A stretch of 64,000 bases of DNA. Source: JAJXXT01 sp963764465. GTDB lineage: Bacteria; Pseudomonadota; Alphaproteobacteria; Acetobacterales; Acetobacteraceae. A program made the translations under genes and the position numbers. The notes beneath the pieces are model-generated. The model worked only from the letters and a program-made list of their open reading frames with translations. It searched no databases and was not told the origin of the DNA. The stretch is from assembly GCA_963764465.1 (NCBI GenBank), contig CAVXSO010000007.1:992001-1056000 (forward strand), given 5' to 3'. Shown one piece after another: positions 41,795-49,552 of this stretch (positions within the stretch are counted from its first letter, which is position 1; the number at the start of each line of letters is the position of its first letter).

Positions 41795-42268
41795 GTGCGC
41801 CTGCCGCGCCGCGCGGCGGAGCTTGCGGCCGCGCTGATGTTCGCGGTGATGCTCGCGATCTTCGTCCTCAAGGTCACGCTCCGCTACGGCTTCGATGCGG
41901 CACCGGACTGGTCGGACGAGGTCGCGGCGATCCTGTTCGTCTGGATCGTGTTCTGGGCGGCCGCCTTCATCGTGCCGCTGGAGGCGCATATCCGTTTCGA
42001 TCTCGTTCTGCGCGTCTTCCCGCCCGGCGCGCAGCGCGCGATCGCGGCGCTGCGCCATCTCGTGGTGATCGGGCTGTTCGGCGCGGGGCTGCCGGCCGCG
42101 CTCGGCTACATCCTCTTCCTGCACCGGCAGACGACGCCGGTGCTCGGGTTGCCGCTCGACTGGGTCTATGCCTGCTTCGGCGCCTTCCTCGTTGCCGTGC
42201 CCGTCCGCTCCCTCGTCGCGCTGTGGCGGTTGCTGCGGCGGGCGCCGGCGCCAGGCATCGTGCCGTGA
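41795..42268 (+). CDS. TRAP transporter small permease DctQ (system 2)
   Basis: This 157-aa protein with four membrane helices contains the DctQ hallmark LRYGFDAAPDWSDEVAAILFVWIVFWAAAF. It starts at GTG 41795, 4 bp after dctP. Its stop overlaps the GTG start of dctM (GTGA), the usual coupling in TRAP operons. Confidence 0.86.
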   Translation: MRLPRRAAELAAALMFAVMLAIFVLKVTLRYGFDAAPDWSDEVAAILFVWIVFWAAAFIVPLEAHIRFDLVLRVFPPGAQRAIAALRHLVVIGLFGAGLPAALGYILFLHRQTTPVLGLPLDWVYACFGAFLVAVPVRSLVALWRLLRRAPAPGIVP

Positions 42269-43542
42269 TTCTTGCTGCCGCCTTCGCCATCTTTCTCGGC
42301 CTTGCCATCGCCGGCGCGCCGATCGGGCTCGCCATGATGGGCTCTGGTTTCGCCTATCTGTTCATCACCGGACAGGACCCGGGCCTCGTCGTGGACCAGG
42401 TGATGAACTCGCTCTACGGCTCCTACCTTCTGATCGCGGTGCCGCTGTTCATCTTCGTCGCCAACATGATGAGCGGCGGCGGCGTGCTGGACCGGCTGTT
42501 CGCGCTGGCCGCCGCCGGCCTCGGCCGCAGACGTGGCGGGCTCGCCCAGGCCAATGTCGCCACCAACCTCGTCTTCTCCGGCATGTCCGGCAGTGCGGTC
42601 GCCGATGCCGCGGGACCGGGGCTCGTCGTCGCGCGGATGATGATCGCATCGGGCGGCTACACGCCGGGCTTCGCCGCCGCGACCTCCGCCGCCGCGGCCA
42701 CGATCGGGCCGCTCGTTCCGCCCTCGATCCCGATGATCTTCTACGCCCTCATCGCCAACACCTCGGTCGCGGCGATGTTCCTCGCGGGGCTCGTTCCCGC
42801 GTTTCTGATGGCGGGCGGGATGATCACGGCGATCGCGCTGCTGGCCAGGCGGCGGAATTTTCCGGTGATGACGGACGCGCCGCCGATGTCCGCGCAACTC
42901 GTCCTGCGCGCGCTGCCGGCGCTGTCGCTGCCGGTGCTGCTGGTCGGCATCATCTATGCCGGCATCGCGACCCCCACGGAGGCGGCGGCGGTCGCGGCGG
43001 CCTACGCCGTCGTGCTGGCGCTGGTGATGGAGCGGGCGTCGCTCGGCTCCATCTACCGCGCCATCGTGGAATCCGTGCGTGCCATCGCGACGGTGGGCCT
43101 CGTGATCGTCGGGGCCTTCGTCTTCAACTACATGGTGGCGGACGCGGGCCTGCCGCAGGTGCTGGCGCGGGCGCTTGCCGCCTGGCATCCCGGGCCGCTG
43201 ATGTTCCTTGCCGCGGTGAACATCGTGTTCCTCGCCCTCGCCTGCGTGCTGGACGCGATCACGATGCTGCTCGTCCTCGTGCCGCTGCTGGTGCCGCTCG
43301 CGGTCTCGCTCGGCATCAACCCGGTGCAGTTCGGCGTGGTGCTGATCCTCAACATGATGATCGGGCTCGCCCTGCCGCCGCACGGGCTGCTGCTCTTCGT
43401 CATGCACTCGCTGACCGAGGCACCGATCGGCGCCATCTTCCGCGAGGTGATGCCGCTGGTGCTGAGCCTCCTCGTCGTCCTCGTGGCCACCACGCTGATC
43501 CCGGCCGTCAGCCTCGCCCTCCCGCACGCCCTCGGCTACTAG
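42265..43542 (+). CDS. TRAP transporter large permease DctM (system 2)
   Basis: This 425-aa protein with about twelve helices shows the DctM blocks LIAVPLFIFVANMMSGGGVLDRLF, NVATNLVFSGMSGSAVADAAG, TIGPLVPPSIPMIFYA and ITMLLVLVPLLVPLA. It provides the Na+-coupled translocation path. The start is GTG 42265 overlapping the dctQ stop; the more upstream in-frame codons lie in dctQ and are rejected. An SDR gene follows 25 bp later and completes the operon. Confidence 0.9.
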   Translation: MILAAAFAIFLGLAIAGAPIGLAMMGSGFAYLFITGQDPGLVVDQVMNSLYGSYLLIAVPLFIFVANMMSGGGVLDRLFALAAAGLGRRRGGLAQANVATNLVFSGMSGSAVADAAGPGLVVARMMIASGGYTPGFAAATSAAAATIGPLVPPSIPMIFYALIANTSVAAMFLAGLVPAFLMAGGMITAIALLARRRNFPVMTDAPPMSAQLVLRALPALSLPVLLVGIIYAGIATPTEAAAVAAAYAVVLALVMERASLGSIYRAIVESVRAIATVGLVIVGAFVFNYMVADAGLPQVLARALAAWHPGPLMFLAAVNIVFLALACVLDAITMLLVLVPLLVPLAVSLGINPVQFGVVLILNMMIGLALPPHGLLLFVMHSLTEAPIGAIFREVMPLVLSLLVVLVATTLIPAVSLALPHALGY

Positions 43543-43567
43543 GGGGCGGTCTTTCCTGGAGGCATCC

Positions 43568-44347
43568 ATGCACGACTTCCGAGGCCAGAAGGTCATTGTC
43601 ACCGGTGCTGCCGGCATCCACGGCAAATGGATCGCCGCCGCCTTCGCCCGCGCCGGTGCCACGCTGTGCCTCTCGGACCTGCGCGGCGAGAAACTGACAG
43701 CGCTCGTCGCGGAACTCGGCCTCGATCCCGCCGCCACGCCGACCCATGCCACCGACCTGCGCCAGGAATCCTCCATCGCCGAACTCGCAGCGCTGGTGGA
43801 GCGCGCATGGGGGGCGCCCGACGTGCTGGTCAACGTCGCCGGGCTCTATCCGCGGACCGGCCTGCTGCACGATCTCGACCCCGAGGTGTTCGACACGATC
43901 ATGGCGGTCAACCTGCGCGCGCCGTTCCTGATGGTCCGTGCGTTCGCGAAACAGATGATCGCGCGGGGCATCAAGGGGCGCATCGTCAATATCGGTTCCG
44001 GTGCCGCGCGGCAGATGGTGACGGGCGGGGTCACGTACTGCACCAGCAAGGCGGCGCTGGAGCGGCTCAGCAAGGGCCAGGCGCTGGAGCTCGCGCCGCA
44101 TGGCATCCGCGTCAATGTGGTCGAGCCCGGCTTCGCGGCGGGCAGCGAGGTGAGTGCCCTGCCCGCAGACTACGTGGCACGGATGGAGGCGCGGATCCCG
44201 CTCGGCCGCAGTTCCGGGCCGGGGGACGCGTCGGCGGCGGTGTTGTTCCTGTGCTCGGAGGAATCCGCCTTCGTCACCGGCGCGGTGCTCGCGGTGGATG
44301 GCGGCAACTCGATCGGAACCTACCAGCCGGCGAGCGCCAAGGGCTAG
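43568..44347 (+). CDS. SDR-family oxidoreductase
   Basis: This 259-aa short-chain dehydrogenase/reductase has a cofactor motif read as TGAAGIHG (residues 12-19), with Ile and His where many SDRs have Gly-Ile. NVAGLYP and the active-site Tyr157-x3-Lys161 (YCTSK) follow. An Asp near residue 37 (LSDLRG) suggests NAD preference. It is the last gene of the TRAP-2 operon and probably oxidises or reduces an alcohol or ketone of the imported compound. Confidence 0.85.
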   Translation: MHDFRGQKVIVTGAAGIHGKWIAAAFARAGATLCLSDLRGEKLTALVAELGLDPAATPTHATDLRQESSIAELAALVERAWGAPDVLVNVAGLYPRTGLLHDLDPEVFDTIMAVNLRAPFLMVRAFAKQMIARGIKGRIVNIGSGAARQMVTGGVTYCTSKAALERLSKGQALELAPHGIRVNVVEPGFAAGSEVSALPADYVARMEARIPLGRSSGPGDASAAVLFLCSEESAFVTGAVLAVDGGNSIGTYQPASAKG

Positions 44348-44364
44348 GCCGCCAGAAACAGCAG

Positions 44365-44392
44365 CGCCGGACCAGGTTGCCCTGGCCCGGCG
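44365..44392. terminator. Bidirectional hairpin between convergent genes
   Basis: CGCCGG-A-CCAGG pairs with CCTGG-C-CCGGCG around a TTGC loop, giving an 11-bp stem with one mismatch. It lies 17 bp past the SDR stop and 27 bp from the stop of the convergent barrel gene. No T-tract is seen, so it may act as a hairpin-only or Rho-assisted terminator. Confidence 0.55.
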
Positions 44393-44419
44393 TGCCGCGG
44401 CTACCCGCCTTGCCTGGGA

Positions 44420-45802
44420 TCAGAAGGCAAGCCAGGCGAAGGCGTAGATCGTATCGTTCGCGGAAGCATTGCGGCTGAAGCCGTCGTAATTGCTGCCGCC
44501 GCCGTTGAACTGGGTGTAGGCGATGAACTGCACGCCCAGCTTGAGGTTGGCGAACGGTGCGCCCCAGGACTTCTCCTTGCCGAACGGGATATAGTCCACC
44601 TCGCCGATGAAGGCCGTGCTGTTGGGGCTGCCGTTGTTGCTCCCGCTCACCGATGAGGGCGCGTAGAGAACGGAGTCCGCGGTGCCGTAGGTCTCGTCCA
44701 CGCCCAGCGTGAACTGGTAGGTCTGGTCGCGGACCCAGGTGCCGTTGACGCGGAAGTCGTTGAGCGCGTGATGCGGTTCACCGGCCCCGCCCAGCGCGGA
44801 GGTGGCGCGCAGGTTCTGTTCTTCATACGTGTAGATCGCGTTCACCGTGTAGATGTTGGGACCGTCGCCGATGAACTCGTAGCCGGCGTCCACGCTGTAG
44901 TCGGTGTAGGAGTCGGTGCCCACGCCCACGGAATCCACCGGCTGCAGGTTGGCGTTCATGTACAGGGCGCCGACATGGGCGGAGTTGTCGCCCCAGTCCC
45001 ACTCATAGGCGACACGGACGTAGGGAATGGCACCATCGCCGTTGCCGGCCTGCGGATAGACGCCCAGCGTCTTGGCCATGCTGTCGTCCATCACCTGGTA
45101 GGCGCCGCCCTCGACGTAGAGCTTGGAGTTCCACCAGCCATAGGCGGTAAGGCCCACCACGTTGCCCGCCAGCGCGCCGGCCAGCAGCGGCGCCGCGGTC
45201 GGGGTCGGTGCCAGCGCGGAGGCGACATAGGGGTAACCCCAGGCATAGGTGGAATTCCACGGGTCCTGCACGGTCGGGTTGTTGTTCAACGACAGGCCGA
45301 CGCGCAGCGTGTTGGAGCCCATGTCGAACTCGTAGGTTGCGCGCAGATCCGTGTTGTCGAGCGCCTCGGCGACGTTCACGCCGTCATACGTGCCTTGGAT
45401 GAACCCGCCGAAATAGTCGTTGATGCGCCCGGCCAGGAACACGCTGATCTGGTCGATCGCCGGATTGGTGTTCTTGGCGAAGTGCGGCGCGGGCGGCGGG
45501 TCCTGGTTGCCGGAGGTCTGCGTCAGCGAGGTCAGCACCATCGCCGAGAGCGGGATCTTCGATGCCAGGCCCGAGCCGCCGCCCTGCGTATAGCCGCCAA
45601 TCTTGAAGGCGCGGCCGAACGGGGTGAGCTGCGGGCCGAACCCGCCGACATGGCAGGCAGTGCAGGGCTGTCCGGTCTGTGACGCGAAAGCCGGCAACGC
45701 ATGCGCCGGGCGCATCGACCACAGCAGCAGCACCGGCAGCAAAACGGCCAGGGCCCGCCATGGCGGGAACCCGGCCGCATCATACGCTTTCCTGAACATC
45801 AT
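44420..45802 (-). CDS. Outer-membrane beta-barrel with N-terminal haem-binding CxxCH
   Basis: This 460-aa protein has a hydrophobic export signal (about residues 15-36). A single haem c motif, Cys47-x2-Cys50-His51, follows in FASQTGQPCTACHVGGFGPQLTPFGRAFKIGGYT. The remaining 380 residues show alternating strands rich in Tyr, Trp and Gly, ending in Phe as outer-membrane barrels do. It resembles an uncharacterised barrel group with a haem-like lead sequence. It may pass electrons across the outer membrane or act as a haem-gated porin. A perfect FNR/FixK box lies about 66 bp upstream of the start. Confidence 0.75.
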   Translation of the reverse strand: MMFRKAYDAAGFPPWRALAVLLPVLLLWSMRPAHALPAFASQTGQPCTACHVGGFGPQLTPFGRAFKIGGYTQGGGSGLASKIPLSAMVLTSLTQTSGNQDPPPAPHFAKNTNPAIDQISVFLAGRINDYFGGFIQGTYDGVNVAEALDNTDLRATYEFDMGSNTLRVGLSLNNNPTVQDPWNSTYAWGYPYVASALAPTPTAAPLLAGALAGNVVGLTAYGWWNSKLYVEGGAYQVMDDSMAKTLGVYPQAGNGDGAIPYVRVAYEWDWGDNSAHVGALYMNANLQPVDSVGVGTDSYTDYSVDAGYEFIGDGPNIYTVNAIYTYEEQNLRATSALGGAGEPHHALNDFRVNGTWVRDQTYQFTLGVDETYGTADSVLYAPSSVSGSNNGSPNSTAFIGEVDYIPFGKEKSWGAPFANLKLGVQFIAYTQFNGGGSNYDGFSRNASANDTIYAFAWLAF

Positions 45803-45867
45803 AGTCCTCCGAAACAGACGCTCGACGGCGTCATTGCGGTAATTTTATCGTTTCGCCGCCTTGCACC

Positions 45868-45881
45868 TTGATCTCGATCAA
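45868..45881. promoter_or_regulatory. FNR/FixK-type box upstream of the barrel gene
   Basis: TTGATCTCGATCAA is a perfect match to TTGAT-N4-ATCAA, the consensus of CRP/FNR-family anaerobic regulators. It overlaps the stop of the cytochrome c gene and is centred about 72 bp upstream of the barrel start codon, a usual distance for activation from a leader of 25-35 nt. Confidence 0.72.
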
Positions 45882-46264
45882 TGGAGCGTCTGGAGGTAGG
45901 CGATGATGTTGCCGCGGGCCGTGGCGTCGGGCAGGCCGGGAAAGCTCATCTTGGTGCCGGGCACGACGTGGCGGGGGTTCGCCAGGTACTTGTCCAGCTC
46001 ATCCGCGCTCCAGACCAGGTCGCTTTTCTCGTTGGCCGCCGAATAGCTGTAGCCGGGAACCGAGCCGGCCTTCCGGCCGACCACCCCGAACAGGCTTGGG
46101 CCGATCTTGTTCTCGCCCTTCTCCACGCTGTGGCAGATCGCGCAGCGCTGGTGAAAGACGGTCTTCCCGGCGGCGGCATCGGCCGCGTTCGCGCTGTGCA
46201 GCGGCAGGGCCGCGGCGCTGAAGGCGAGAGCCAGGATGGTACCGAGCGTAAGGCGCATGCGCAT
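45878..46264 (-). CDS. Class I c-type cytochrome, periplasmic
   Basis: This 128-aa protein has a signal peptide (about 1-27, ending SANA). The haem motif is Cys41-x2-Cys44-His45 (CAICHSVEKGENKIGPSLFGVVGR) and the axial ligand is Met106 (GTKMSFPGL). It closely fits the mitochondrial-like cytochrome c2 group that carries electrons between periplasmic partners. The start is ATG 46264 behind GGAGGA. A perfect FNR box lies about 62 bp upstream of the start, and another overlaps its stop. Confidence 0.92.
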   Translation of the reverse strand: MRMRLTLGTILALAFSAAALPLHSANAADAAAGKTVFHQRCAICHSVEKGENKIGPSLFGVVGRKAGSVPGYSYSAANEKSDLVWSADELDKYLANPRHVVPGTKMSFPGLPDATARGNIIAYLQTLH

Positions 46265-46319
46265 GACGGGATCCTCCGTTTCAACTTTTTCATGTTCTGC
46301 TGCTGCGGATGCGAACGCC

Positions 46320-46333
46320 TTGATCGAAATCAA
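46320..46333. promoter_or_regulatory. FNR/FixK-type box upstream of cytochrome c
   Basis: TTGATCGAAATCAA matches TTGAT-N4-ATCAA perfectly. It lies in the divergent region between the cytochrome c gene (about 62 bp from its start) and the membrane-protein gene at 46395 (about 68 bp), so it could serve either or both. Confidence 0.72.
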
Positions 46334-46394
46334 CGCCTTGTAAGCTGACCGGCATCTCTTGCCGCGCCATCCCATTGTCCTGTTAGATTATTCC

Positions 46395-46976
46395 ATGTCC
46401 ATCACCACCGCCGCGCCGGCCGACGAATTCGCCGGAATCAATCCCTGGAACCTGGTCTGGGTGGCGGTCGCGCTGGCCTGCCTGGTGGCCGCCATCGCCG
46501 CGCCCGGCCTCTGGGCGCTGACCTTCGTCCACATTTTCTGCGGCCTGCTCTGGACCGGGATCGACCTGTTCATGGGCTTCGTGATGGGGCCGATCCTGCG
46601 CCAGGTGTCGCCGCCAGCGCGGCGCGCCATCGCCTGCCGGCTGATGCCGAAGATGCTGTTCCTGATGCCCACGCTCGCGGCGCTGACGGGTACCGCGGGC
46701 TGGTTCCTGGCCGGGCGCATCGGCTTCCTCGCCATGCCCTGGCCGCAATACGCCTGGGTGGCCGCGGCGCTGGTGATCATCACCATCCTGACGATCCAGG
46801 GCCTCGGCCTGCTGCTGCCGACCAACCTCATGGTCTATTTCGAGCTGCGCAAGCCGCAGCCGGACGTGCCGCGCATCGCCCGGCTGATGCGGTTCTATGT
46901 CTACGGCGTGGGCTTCCAGGGCGTGCTGCAGATCGTCATCATCATGATCATGGCCAGGTTCGGCAGCGGGTTGTAG
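46395..46976 (+). CDS. Integral membrane protein, CopD/DUF2269-like
   Basis: This 193-aa protein has five likely helices. The pattern FVHIFCGLLWTGIDLFMGFVMGP (conserved His, Trp and Gly) followed by RRAIACRLMPKML resembles CopD- or DUF2269-type membrane proteins, some of which bind haem or copper. I regard this as a resemblance, not an assignment. The start is ATG 46395; an upstream TTG at 46359 is less likely. It shares a divergent, FNR-boxed region with the cytochrome c gene, suggesting a common redox role. Confidence 0.62.
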   Translation: MSITTAAPADEFAGINPWNLVWVAVALACLVAAIAAPGLWALTFVHIFCGLLWTGIDLFMGFVMGPILRQVSPPARRAIACRLMPKMLFLMPTLAALTGTAGWFLAGRIGFLAMPWPQYAWVAAALVIITILTIQGLGLLLPTNLMVYFELRKPQPDVPRIARLMRFYVYGVGFQGVLQIVIIMIMARFGSGL

Positions 46977-47026
46977 GCACCGCTCGCGATTCGCCTTTTG
47001 CGCGAGGCCATGCTAGCGGCCCTGTT

Positions 47027-47623
47027 ATGCAAGCCCGTCATACCATCTCTGCCGTCATGCTGGCCGCCGCCATCGGGGCCGGGGGCATGGCCGCAAGGCC
47101 CGCGCGCGCCGCGAGCATGCCGGGCTGCGATTCCATGCTGCTTCCGGCCGTGCAGCTCAAGCATGTCGGCCGCGGCTTCTCCCGCTGGCATTCCGGCATC
47201 GACCTCATGGCCCCCTGGGGCTCGCCCGCCCGCGCCGCTGCCGGCGGCACCATCGTCTACCAGGGCTGGTATTACGGTTACGGCAAGATGATCGACATCA
47301 GCCACGGCAACGGCGTGGTCACGCGCTACGGCCATCTCGCCGCCTTCATGCCCGGGCTGCATGTCGGCAGCACGGTCGCCGCCGGGCAGCAGATCGGCCG
47401 CGTCGGCAACACCGGCTTCGCCCATGGCGCGCACGTGCATTTCGAGGTGCGGATCGGCGGCCACCCCGTGAACCCCGCACCCTACCTCGCCATGGCCGCC
47501 TGCCCCGCCGGCATGCCGGCGGGCCCGCGCGTGGAGGAGGCCCAGGCACCAGCGCCCCTGCCGCTGCCGCCCACGCCGGTTCCGCCGCCCGCCGTCGCGG
47601 TGGCCCAGGCCCCGAGCCACTGA
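47027..47623 (+). CDS. M23-family (LytM-like) peptidase, exported
   Basis: This 198-aa protein has a signal peptide (about 1-28, ending ARAAS). The LytM zinc site is complete: His55-x3-Asp59 (HSGID), a mid-domain HGN, and His136-x-His138 (HVHFE). It should cut peptidoglycan cross-bridges in the periplasm, or activate amidases. A Pro/Ala-rich C-terminal tail of about 45 residues follows the domain. It stands alone, 50 bp after the membrane-protein gene. Confidence 0.9.
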   Translation: MQARHTISAVMLAAAIGAGGMAARPARAASMPGCDSMLLPAVQLKHVGRGFSRWHSGIDLMAPWGSPARAAAGGTIVYQGWYYGYGKMIDISHGNGVVTRYGHLAAFMPGLHVGSTVAAGQQIGRVGNTGFAHGAHVHFEVRIGGHPVNPAPYLAMAACPAGMPAGPRVEEAQAPAPLPLPPTPVPPPAVAVAQAPSH

Positions 47624-47664
47624 ACCCTTGACGCGCCCGCCCCCGCTGCCCTAACGCCGCCGTC

Positions 47665-47751
47665 ATGATCATCTCGATCAAGCGCATGACGACGAAGACG
47701 ACGTCCCTGGCGGGCGTCCTCTTGCGTGTGCGCGCGGCACCAGCCGCCTGA
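47665..47751 (+). CDS. Possible leader peptide upstream of asd
   Basis: A 28-codon frame (ATG 47665, or ATG 47686 giving MTTKTTSLAGVLLRVRAAPAA) contains Thr-Thr-Lys-Thr-Thr-Ser near its start. It ends 9 bp before a strong GC hairpin, and asd follows 80 bp later. Asd supplies Thr, Lys and Met, so Thr and Lys codons ahead of a hairpin fit ribosome-stalling attenuation. The ribosome-binding signals are weak and no U-run follows the hairpin, so this is a candidate only. Confidence 0.4.
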   Translation: MIISIKRMTTKTTSLAGVLLRVRAAPAA

Positions 47752-47760
47752 ACCCAAGAG

Positions 47761-47782
47761 GCCCCGCCGGATCAGGCGGGGC
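47761..47782 (+). terminator. GC-rich hairpin, candidate attenuator of asd
   Basis: GCCCCGCC (47761-47768) pairs perfectly with GGCGGGGC (47775-47782) around GGATCA. It lies between the putative leader peptide stop and asd, 50 bp before the asd start. No T-tract follows. It could be the M23-gene terminator or an attenuator for asd. Confidence 0.5.
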
Positions 47783-47831
47783 AGCAACCAGCATCCCCGC
47801 GCTTCCGGCTCCATCCACAGGAGCGAGCGTC

Positions 47832-48881
47832 ATGGATGTCCCACTTCCCCACCTCGAAGGCCGCAGCCTGCCGGCCAGCCCCCATATCGCCATCGTCGGC
47901 GCCACCGGGGCGGTCGGCGCCGAGCTGCTGGCAACGCTGGAGGCACGCGGCTTCCCCGCCGCCTCGGTCCGCGCGCTGGCCTCGGAGCGCTCGGCGGGCA
48001 AGCGCGTGCCCTTCGCGGGGCGGGAACTCACCGTGGAGGCGCTGGGCCCCGGCAGCTTCGAGGGCGTGGACCTGGCGCTGTTCTCCGCCGGCGCTTCCGT
48101 CTCCCGCCGCTGGGCGTCGGCGGCGGTGGCGGCGGGCGCCGTCGTGGTGGACAACTCCTCCGCCTTCCGCATGGCGCCGGACGTGCCGCTGGTGGTGCCG
48201 GAGGTGAACGCGGCGGCGATCGGCACCCATACCGGCATCATCGCCAATCCCAACTGCGTCGCCATCATCATGACCGTGGCGCTGGCGCCGCTGCACCGCG
48301 CGCAGCCGATCCTGCGCATCCAGGCGGCGACCTACCAGGCGGCCTCGGGCGCCGGGGCGGCGGCCATGGCGGAGCTGCGCGACGCGACGGAGGCGGCGCT
48401 GGAGGGGCGCGCGTACGAGCCGCGCGTCATGCGCCACCCCTACGCGTTCAACCTGTTCAGCCACGACGCCGCGATGGACCCCGAGACACTGCACAACGGC
48501 GAGGAGCTGAAGGTGATGGCGGAGACCCGGCGCATCCTCGCCGCCCAGATGCCCATCGGCGTCACCTGCATCCGCGTGCCCGTGCTGCGGGCGCACGCGA
48601 TCGCGCTCACCGTTTCGTTCGCGGAACCGATGGAACCCGCGCGCGCGAGGGCGGTGCTGGAAGCGGCCGAGGGCGTGCGCCTGGTGGACGATCCGGCGGC
48701 AAACCACTTCCCGATGCCCGGCGAGGCAGAGGGCCAGGGCCTCGTGCTCGCGGGACGCATCAGGCAGGATTTCTCGGATCCCTCCGGGCGCAGCGTGTCC
48801 CTGTTCGTGGCGGGGGACCAGCTGCTGAAGGGGGCGGCGCTCAACGCGGTGCAGGTCGCGGAGAGGTTGCTGCCGACGTAA
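47832..48881 (+). CDS. asd: Aspartate-semialdehyde dehydrogenase
   Basis: This 349-aa NADP-dependent enzyme reduces aspartyl phosphate to aspartate semialdehyde, the branch point to Lys/diaminopimelate, Thr and Met. Visible are the Rossmann motif GATGAVG (residues 23-29), the catalytic Cys142 in NPNC, and the loop QAASGAGAAAMAEL. Upstream lie a GC hairpin and a possible leader peptide. It faces secB convergently. Confidence 0.93.
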   Translation: MDVPLPHLEGRSLPASPHIAIVGATGAVGAELLATLEARGFPAASVRALASERSAGKRVPFAGRELTVEALGPGSFEGVDLALFSAGASVSRRWASAAVAAGAVVVDNSSAFRMAPDVPLVVPEVNAAAIGTHTGIIANPNCVAIIMTVALAPLHRAQPILRIQAATYQAASGAGAAAMAELRDATEAALEGRAYEPRVMRHPYAFNLFSHDAAMDPETLHNGEELKVMAETRRILAAQMPIGVTCIRVPVLRAHAIALTVSFAEPMEPARARAVLEAAEGVRLVDDPAANHFPMPGEAEGQGLVLAGRIRQDFSDPSGRSVSLFVAGDQLLKGAALNAVQVAERLLPT

Positions 48882-48956
48882 CGGCGTTCCTGCCCGGAAG
48901 ACGGAACCAAGGAACGCCCGCCCGCCGGGTCCCGGCGCGCGGCGGGCGCCGGGAGA

Positions 48957-49460
48957 CTACGCGGTGGCCTGGCCGTTCTGCAGGCCGCTGGGGGCGCCCT
49001 GGGCGCGCCTGCTCTGCCAGAGGGCGAGGAAGTCGATCGGCTGCAACAGCACCGGCGGGAAGCCGCCGTCGCGCGTCGAGGTCGCCAGCACGTCGCGCGC
49101 GAAGGGGAACAGCAGCCGCGGACATTCCACCAGCAGCACCGGCTCCACGCTCGCCTCGGGGATGCCGCTCAGCGTGAACACGCCGGCATAGACGAGATCG
49201 GCGAGGAAGACGCGGGCCGGCTCCGTGCCCGGCGCGGGCGCGGGGTCGAACGCCTCGGCGCGGATCGCGAGCCCCACCTCGAAGCTGTTCTGCCCCTCCG
49301 TCACGCGGCGGGCCTGGACGTCCAGGTTGATCTCCACGCGCGGCGGCTGGCGCAGCGCGGTGTAGATCATGGGGGCGCCCGGGACCTCGAAGGAAAGGTC
49401 CTTCACATACTGCATGTTCACCAGCAGCGGCGGGGCGGATTGTTGAGCGGTCTCGGACAT
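48957..49460 (-). CDS. secB: Protein-export chaperone SecB
   Basis: This 167-aa protein follows the SecB pattern: VNMQYVKDLSFEVPGAP, VEINLDVQARR, FEVGLAIRAEA, FLADLVYAGVFTLSG, and LVECPRLLFPFARDVLATSTRDGGFPPVLLQPIDFLALW. SecB tetramers hold precursors unfolded and pass them to SecA. The start is ATG 49460 (MSETAQQSAPP); an in-frame extension upstream is unlikely. The timA and mltA genes nearby match the common alphaproteobacterial secB neighbourhood. Confidence 0.95.
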   Translation of the reverse strand: MSETAQQSAPPLLVNMQYVKDLSFEVPGAPMIYTALRQPPRVEINLDVQARRVTEGQNSFEVGLAIRAEAFDPAPAPGTEPARVFLADLVYAGVFTLSGIPEASVEPVLLVECPRLLFPFARDVLATSTRDGGFPPVLLQPIDFLALWQSRRAQGAPSGLQNGQATA

Positions 49461-49552
49461 CGGCGTCTCCGCAAGGGTGTGGCCCGGTAGCACGGGGCCG
49501 GCACGGCGCCAACCGCTGGGGCCGGCCGGGACGGGTCAAGTTCCGTTGGAGC

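Noticed and set aside
47669..47683. TGATCATCTCGATCAA stretch as an FNR box upstream of asd
   Set aside because: The half-sites are too far apart for TTGAT-N4-ATCAA; only the right half-site is present, so it is a chance partial match inside the candidate leader frame.
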